Source: a bacterium | GTDB taxonomy: Archaea > Thermoproteota > Nitrososphaeria > Nitrososphaerales > CADDZS01 | Reading direction: 5' to 3' | Length of the DNA: 9,603 nt | Assembly (NCBI GenBank): GCA_027310845.1 | Contig: DAIDAB010000064.1 | Span: 1-9,603 of the forward strand | Shown: piece by piece, positions 5,754 to 9,603 of the stretch | How positions within the stretch are numbered: the stretch's first letter is position 1 | Layout of the letters: the number at the start of each line of letters is the position of its first letter | Made by a program: the position numbers and the translations under genes | Notes under the pieces: model-generated | The model's database searches: none | The model's input: the letters and a program-made list of their open reading frames with translations, nothing else | Told to the model about the DNA's origin: nothing

Positions 5754-7411
5754 CTCCCAGAATATTTCTCGCTGAGTGCAACCTTCCAGTCGGGAATCGC
5801 ATAACGCTCTGACCTGCTCCTGAAAATCAACTTGTACCTGTATCCGTCGATAAGTGACTTTATGCTCGCGTCCAGCACATCATCCGATACTGCGATGGTG
5901 GCCCATGATTGGGGTGCACCCTCTTCTGTGAACTCTGTTCTTGCTCGGGCCCCTGCCGCCGTACCGTTTAGGGAGTCGACGATGTTGAGTGAATAGCTTA
6001 CCAGTCTGAGCGATTTGAGTTCTGGGAATTCTGGATCAAGAGCTTCTCTGAGTGCCAGATCTATTGCGTGAATCGGGCCGACCCCTTTCGCGCTTGCAGA
6101 CACCTTTTTCTCCTTCTCTCCCTCTGCTATCCTGACCTCAACGGTCCCACTCACCTCGGGTGCGCCATTGACAGTCCTCGATGTGCTAGTCTCCCAACGA
6201 GTGACTTGGAAAGGACGAATGTCCGAACCTATAGTTTCCAGAATCAAGAGGTGCACACTTGCCTTTGCATCATCAAATTTGTAACCGAAAGCTTCGAGCT
6301 CACGCATCCTAGCGAGCACTTTTCGCGCGACAACATCTCTATCTTTTGCATATAGTCCAAGTTGCCACATCTCAGCCAGAACCAAGGAGGCATCGTCCAT
6401 CCCCATCTTCCTTGAGTTCCCGACTAATGTCGGATTCACAACTTCGTAACTCTCTGGGCTTCTCTCGACCTGCCGAATGTGAGCTGGTTCTGTGTGTGCA
6501 AAAGCCCTCTCACTTACGAACGGTTGCTGTGGATACGAAAATCCAGTGGCTACTGCAACTCTCTCCGAAAGAGCTTTGAGCCCAAGGAGCTGCTTTTCTC
6601 TTGGCGCGTTTGTGTTCAGGCAGTTATATCCAAGTCTCAAGATTAGTAAAGGAAGAATCTCACAGAGATTTGTATTCCCAGCCCTCTCTCCGATTCCATT
6701 TATAGTGCCATACAAATGCCTGGCTCCTCCCCAGACTGCAGAAAGAGTGTTTGCGACAGCGAGTCCGCAGTCGTTGTGAGCATGAATGCCTATCACGACA
6801 TCCCTTTTTGATGAAAAGTGAGCCCCAATGAGCTCGGTGGCTTTTTTAACTTCCTCAGGTAATGAAGCTCCCCTTGAATCGCAGAGAACTAGCTTTGAGG
6901 CTCCGGCTTCAACTGCGCTCTCAAGCACCGAAAGTGCATATGCTGTGTCCTCATTGAATCCGTCGAAGAAGTGCTGAGCATCAAAGAAAACGGTTTTGCC
7001 CATTTTCCTGAAATTGGAGACTCGATCGCGCACTAGCTTCAGATTCTCTTCAAGCACCCCCGGATTCTTTGGGGAATGAAGTTTCAGATTTGATGAGGAA
7101 CTATTTGCACGCAGTGTTACGTTCCTGACTAATTCAGGAATCGAAACCGTGCTCTCATCTGAGATAAACAAAACGACCTGCGATGTATTTCTCTTGAGCG
7201 CGGAGGCAAGTTGCCTTAGGTACTCAGTCTCCTTCGTGTTCCCCTCAGGAACACGAGATTCGATAAAGGCTATACCAAGGGAGTCTAGCTGACTTGCGAT
7301 AGCGAGTTTCTCACCAACCGCGAACGAAACACCAAAAGTTCTTTCTCTGAGAGTGCCATCCATAATCTCGAGTTGGGATCTAGGCTCGCTTTGTGATGAT
7401 ATAGCTTTCAA
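5747..7411 (-). CDS. cimA: Citramalate synthase-type acyltransferase (CimA/LeuA family), divergent
   Basis: This 554-residue member of the isopropylmalate/homocitrate/citramalate synthase family condenses acetyl-CoA with a 2-oxoacid, most likely pyruvate. Layout: TIM barrel (about 13-285), linker subdomains (285-395), then a regulatory LeuA-dimer domain (about 400-528). Family features seen are DAQHFFDG (144-151), GIHAHNDCGLAVAN (208-221) with both metal-binding His, GTINGIGERAGNTNLC (235-250), SYEVVNPTLVG (321-331) and the C-terminal GVGPIHAIDLALREAL (443-458) and SWATIAVSDDVLDAS (502-516). These last segments match the long citramalate synthase subgroup rather than LeuA proper. Odd points: DGTLRERTFG (18-27) replaces DTTLRDGEQ, putting Glu23 at the metal-ligand Asp; CDSRGASLP (177-185) replaces CDTNGGTLP; AHTEPAH (305-311) replaces AHKGGIH but keeps both His. 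About 25 extra residues end the protein. The start is a TTG at 7411-7409 with GAGGG 9 nt upstream; the first ATG would cut the first strand. It lies 25 nt after ilvC and overlaps leuC. Confidence 0.88.
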   Translation of the reverse strand: MKAISSQSEPRSQLEIMDGTLRERTFGVSFAVGEKLAIASQLDSLGIAFIESRVPEGNTKETEYLRQLASALKRNTSQVVLFISDESTVSIPELVRNVTLRANSSSSNLKLHSPKNPGVLEENLKLVRDRVSNFRKMGKTVFFDAQHFFDGFNEDTAYALSVLESAVEAGASKLVLCDSRGASLPEEVKKATELIGAHFSSKRDVVIGIHAHNDCGLAVANTLSAVWGGARHLYGTINGIGERAGNTNLCEILPLLILRLGYNCLNTNAPREKQLLGLKALSERVAVATGFSYPQQPFVSERAFAHTEPAHIRQVERSPESYEVVNPTLVGNSRKMGMDDASLVLAEMWQLGLYAKDRDVVARKVLARMRELEAFGYKFDDAKASVHLLILETIGSDIRPFQVTRWETSTSRTVNGAPEVSGTVEVRIAEGEKEKKVSASAKGVGPIHAIDLALREALDPEFPELKSLRLVSYSLNIVDSLNGTAAGARARTEFTEEGAPQSWATIAVSDDVLDASIKSLIDGYRYKLIFRSRSERYAIPDWKVALSEKYSGRC

Positions 7412-7436
7412 GCCACGTCGCCCTCTTCCGAGTAAC

Positions 7437-8570
7437 TCACTTCTTTCTCGATGACTTTGTGGAGCGCTTCGAATTTTTCCGCTTCGCCTTGGAAGCTATT
7501 GTTTTTGCTCCGGTTTGCAGCCTTGACCAGCTGACTGTCTTCCTTGGGTTCGAGTCCTCTGGGAACATCATGGCACGTAGCCTTCTTCCAACCTGTTCTA
7601 TTTGGTGGCCCTCGAGTTCATCAAGGTACTTTTCGAAGGCCTTTTGTCCTTCCCTTTGATAGGTAGAGACCCAGCTCTGGGCAAAGACTCCGGATTGGAT
7701 CTCATCGAGCGCCTTGCGCATTCTTTCTTTTGTGTCCTCATTTATCACCCTTCCACCTATAGTTAGTCCTCCGAACCTTGCGGTTTCACTCACTCCGCGA
7801 TACATCCCAGTGATTCCGTAACGCTGGATCAAATCGACGATGAGTTTCAACTCGTGGAGGCATTCGAAGTAAGCAATCTCTGGCTGGTATCCCCTTTCAG
7901 TAAGCACCTCGAACGCCGTACGAATCAATCTGTCAACTCCCCCGCAAAGATCAACCTGTTCTCCGAACCAGTCGCTTTCGGTTTCCTCCTTGAATGTTGT
8001 CTTGATTACACCTGCCCTAGTACTTCCTATCCCTTTCGCGAGTTCAAGCGTCCTATGCCAAGCTCTGCCTGTAGCGTCCTGGTGAACCGCTATGAGGGAC
8101 GGCGTCCCGAATCCTTGAAGGAAAACTTCTCTGACTCTCTGGCCCGGCGCTTTGGGCGCGATCATAAATACATCAACTTCTTTTGGAGGCTTGATCCATC
8201 CCCAGTGAACTGCGGCCCCATGTGAAAAGCTCAATCCCTTTCCTTTCGTTACATGGGGAGCAATCTCTTCGTAAACTTGTGTCTGAACCATGTCGGGAGT
8301 CAAGACATGGATAATGTCCGCATGCTTCGCAGCTTCTGCGATCTCCATCACCTTGTGTCCATCGCTCTTGGCTAGGTTCCACGAATTTCCTCCCTTTCGC
8401 AACCCAACGACCACTTTGTAACCAGAGTCTGCTAGGTTACTTGCCTGCGCCCTTCCCTGGATTCCGTAGCCGAGAACTGCAATAGTCTCGTTCTTTCGAA
8501 CATCCGATGTTTTCACGTCCGAATCGTATAGGACGCGAGCTGTTGCTTCACTCCCTGTCACTTGACTCAT
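7437..8570 (-). CDS. ilvC: Ketol-acid reductoisomerase (class I) with basic C-terminal tail
   Basis: This 377-residue enzyme turns 2-acetolactate or 2-aceto-2-hydroxybutyrate into the dihydroxy-acid, using NAD(P)H and Mg2+, for valine, leucine and isoleucine. The Rossmann motif GYGIQGRAQASNL (34-46) and the cofactor loop VGLRKGGNSW (55-64) are present. Catalytic His117 lies in FSHGAAVHWG. Also seen are APKAPGQRVREVF (138-150), TFKEETESDWFGEQ (192-205) with metal ligands Asp200 and Glu204, and FECLHELK (235-242) with Glu236 and Glu240. The core ends at GRRLRAMMFPED (328-339), the normal class I end at about 330-340. About 35 more residues follow. The last 20 contain ten Lys/Arg, five Ser and no acidic residue. 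The start is the ATG at 8570-8568; AAGGT (8583-8587) is a weak ribosome site 12 nt upstream. It lies 21 nt after ilvE, on the same transcript. Confidence 0.97.
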   Translation of the reverse strand: MSQVTGSEATARVLYDSDVKTSDVRKNETIAVLGYGIQGRAQASNLADSGYKVVVGLRKGGNSWNLAKSDGHKVMEIAEAAKHADIIHVLTPDMVQTQVYEEIAPHVTKGKGLSFSHGAAVHWGWIKPPKEVDVFMIAPKAPGQRVREVFLQGFGTPSLIAVHQDATGRAWHRTLELAKGIGSTRAGVIKTTFKEETESDWFGEQVDLCGGVDRLIRTAFEVLTERGYQPEIAYFECLHELKLIVDLIQRYGITGMYRGVSETARFGGLTIGGRVINEDTKERMRKALDEIQSGVFAQSWVSTYQREGQKAFEKYLDELEGHQIEQVGRRLRAMMFPEDSNPRKTVSWSRLQTGAKTIASKAKRKNSKRSTKSSRKK

Positions 8571-8591
8571 TTTCTCACTTTAACCTTGGCA

Positions 8592-9560
8592 TCAATAAAC
8601 TCGGGTTACCCAGTCGTCATGACCAAATGTCTTCTTCCCCATGACGAGAGAGTTATAGGCTTCGCTCAATCTGCGCGTCATGATTCCAACACTTCCTGAA
8701 GCGACTGATTTTCTATCTACTGAAATGACTGGTGCGATTCCAGCAGCTGTACCAGTCAGAAATAACTCATCGGCCGTGTAAAGCTCCGCTCTCATGATAT
8801 CCCTCTCAACCACTTCGAAGCCTAGTTTTCCTGCGAGCTCTATCACAGTGTTTCTGGTTATTCCTTCTAGTATTGAGGAACTCAGAGTGGGAGTGTAGAG
8901 CATTCCCCTTTTGACGACAAAGATGTTCTCACCAGAACCTTCAGAGACCTTGCCTGTTGAGTTTAGCATTATTGCCTCGTCAAACCCGTTCTTACCTGCC
9001 TCGCGCTTTGCGAACACCGAATTCACATAATTCCCGCATATCTTCGCCATCGGCGGGGTGACAGCATCATGGAGCCTAGTCCACGAGGAGATGCATACAT
9101 CCAGCCCTGGCTTTGAAAAATAGTGCTTGAATGGGAAAGCCACGATCGCAGCTTGAACAGGATATCCAAGGAAGCTCAAATCTATTCCTGAAAATCCCAC
9201 GAAAACGATTGGTCTGATGTAGCAGTCTTCCTTGATCTGGTTTGCTCTGAGGAGCTCCAGACATGCATGTTCCAATTCCACTGAACTGTATGGGGATTCG
9301 ATGTCGCAGATATTGGCGGACTGTTGTAGCCTCTCGAAATGTTCCTTCATTCTGAAGACCAGGAGATTTTCATCGGTGCCGTAGCCCCTCAGTCCTTCAA
9401 AGACGCCCGTCCCGTAATGGAGCGCGTGGGTCATCACAGGCACCTTCGCCTCATCCCATGGAACCGTCGCGCCATTCATCCAAATGAAATCGGTCTTTTG
9501 GATCTCACTCTGCGAAGCGCTTGGATTCTTACCTGGCACTTGTTCCATCTCGACTACCAT
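8592..9560 (-). CDS. ilvE: Branched-chain amino acid aminotransferase
   Basis: This 322-residue fold-type IV PLP enzyme makes the last step to valine, leucine and isoleucine, with glutamate as amino donor. Signatures are HYGTGVFEGLRGY (48-60), MAKICGNYVNS (171-181) with the PLP-binding Lys173, FDEAIMLN (193-200), EGSGENIFV (207-215), LEGITRNTVIELA (231-243) and LTGTAAGIAPV (268-278). Length is normal for the class, apart from a polar N-terminal lead of about 22 residues. The start is the ATG at 9560-9558, which shares bases with the stop of the preceding reading frame (TAATG). AAGGAGG (9574-9580) lies 13 nt upstream. A second ATG at codon 5 (9548-9546) is possible. The family also includes D-amino-acid aminotransferase and aminodeoxychorismate lyase, but the motifs and the ilvC neighbour favour IlvE. 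Confidence 0.96.
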   Translation of the reverse strand: MVVEMEQVPGKNPSASQSEIQKTDFIWMNGATVPWDEAKVPVMTHALHYGTGVFEGLRGYGTDENLLVFRMKEHFERLQQSANICDIESPYSSVELEHACLELLRANQIKEDCYIRPIVFVGFSGIDLSFLGYPVQAAIVAFPFKHYFSKPGLDVCISSWTRLHDAVTPPMAKICGNYVNSVFAKREAGKNGFDEAIMLNSTGKVSEGSGENIFVVKRGMLYTPTLSSSILEGITRNTVIELAGKLGFEVVERDIMRAELYTADELFLTGTAAGIAPVISVDRKSVASGSVGIMTRRLSEAYNSLVMGKKTFGHDDWVTRVY

Positions 9561-9603
9561 TATGGCATGGCATCCTCCTTGATCGTCCTAATGTGTTCGA
9601 TGC
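9560..9603 (-). CDS. C-terminal tail of an upstream gene, unidentified
   Basis: On the minus strand a reading frame enters from the window edge and codes IEHIRTIKEDAMP, then TAA at 9562-9560, overlapping the ilvE ATG as TAATG. The same stop-start overlap occurs at leuC-leuD, which supports a real operon partner rather than chance. One other frame is also open through this stretch, so this rests on the junction. Thirteen residues cannot identify a family. A tail of the type R-T-I-K-E-D-x-x-P recalls the C-terminus of some archaeal Lrp/AsnC-type regulators, but that is a guess from memory. Confidence 0.4.
   Translation of the reverse strand, partial: IEHIRTIKEDAMP

Noticed and set aside
1..9603. 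Possible mobile element, CRISPR array, toxin-antitoxin or defence island
   Set aside because: I saw no long direct or terminal repeats, no regularly spaced repeats, no transposase or nuclease motifs and no tRNA-like attachment site. The genes are amino-acid metabolism plus three small accessory proteins.

Overview
The window reads as a piece of an archaeal chromosome, probably Thermoproteota (Nitrososphaeria or Bathyarchaeia-like). This placement is inferred from the style of the proteins: separate LeuC and LeuD of archaeal length, a free-standing ACT-containing prephenate dehydratase, a small CopD-like membrane protein and a thaumarchaeal-looking SRPBCC protein. No marker gene proves it. Base composition looks close to balanced by eye, and GTG and TTG start codons are common.

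The right-hand 8.2 kb (about 1414-9603) is one tight minus-strand amino-acid biosynthesis operon. In order of transcription it holds: the tail of an unidentified gene, ilvE, ilvC, a citramalate-synthase-type gene (cimA), leuC, leuD, pheA and an aspartate kinase gene (lysC). The junctions are overlaps or gaps of 52 nt or less. CimA plus LeuCD, followed by the IlvC and IlvE steps, fits threonine-independent isoleucine synthesis from pyruvate, shared with valine and leucine. PheA adds phenylalanine. Aspartate kinase opens the Lys/Thr/Met branch. LeuB, acetolactate synthase (IlvBN) and IlvD are needed but are not in the window.

The left-hand 1.4 kb is unrelated. It holds a plus-strand one-domain VOC/glyoxalase-fold protein convergent with lysC. 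Divergent from the VOC gene is a minus-strand four-helix CopD-like membrane protein. Beyond that is the start of a minus-strand SRPBCC (START-like) protein cut by the window edge. There is no gene-free stretch over 300 nt, and I saw no tRNA, rRNA, CRISPR array, insertion sequence or defence system.

Most of the window is ordinary housekeeping metabolism. The best candidate for something unusual is the cimA-leuC-leuD trio. The CimA-like enzyme has a Glu where the family normally has its metal-binding Asp, plus several altered signature loops. LeuC has an altered substrate-site segment and an apparent insertion. LeuD has a YLLQ specificity loop. Together these raise the possibility of a divergent lineage or an altered substrate. 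IlvC also carries an unusual Lys/Arg/Ser-rich tail.
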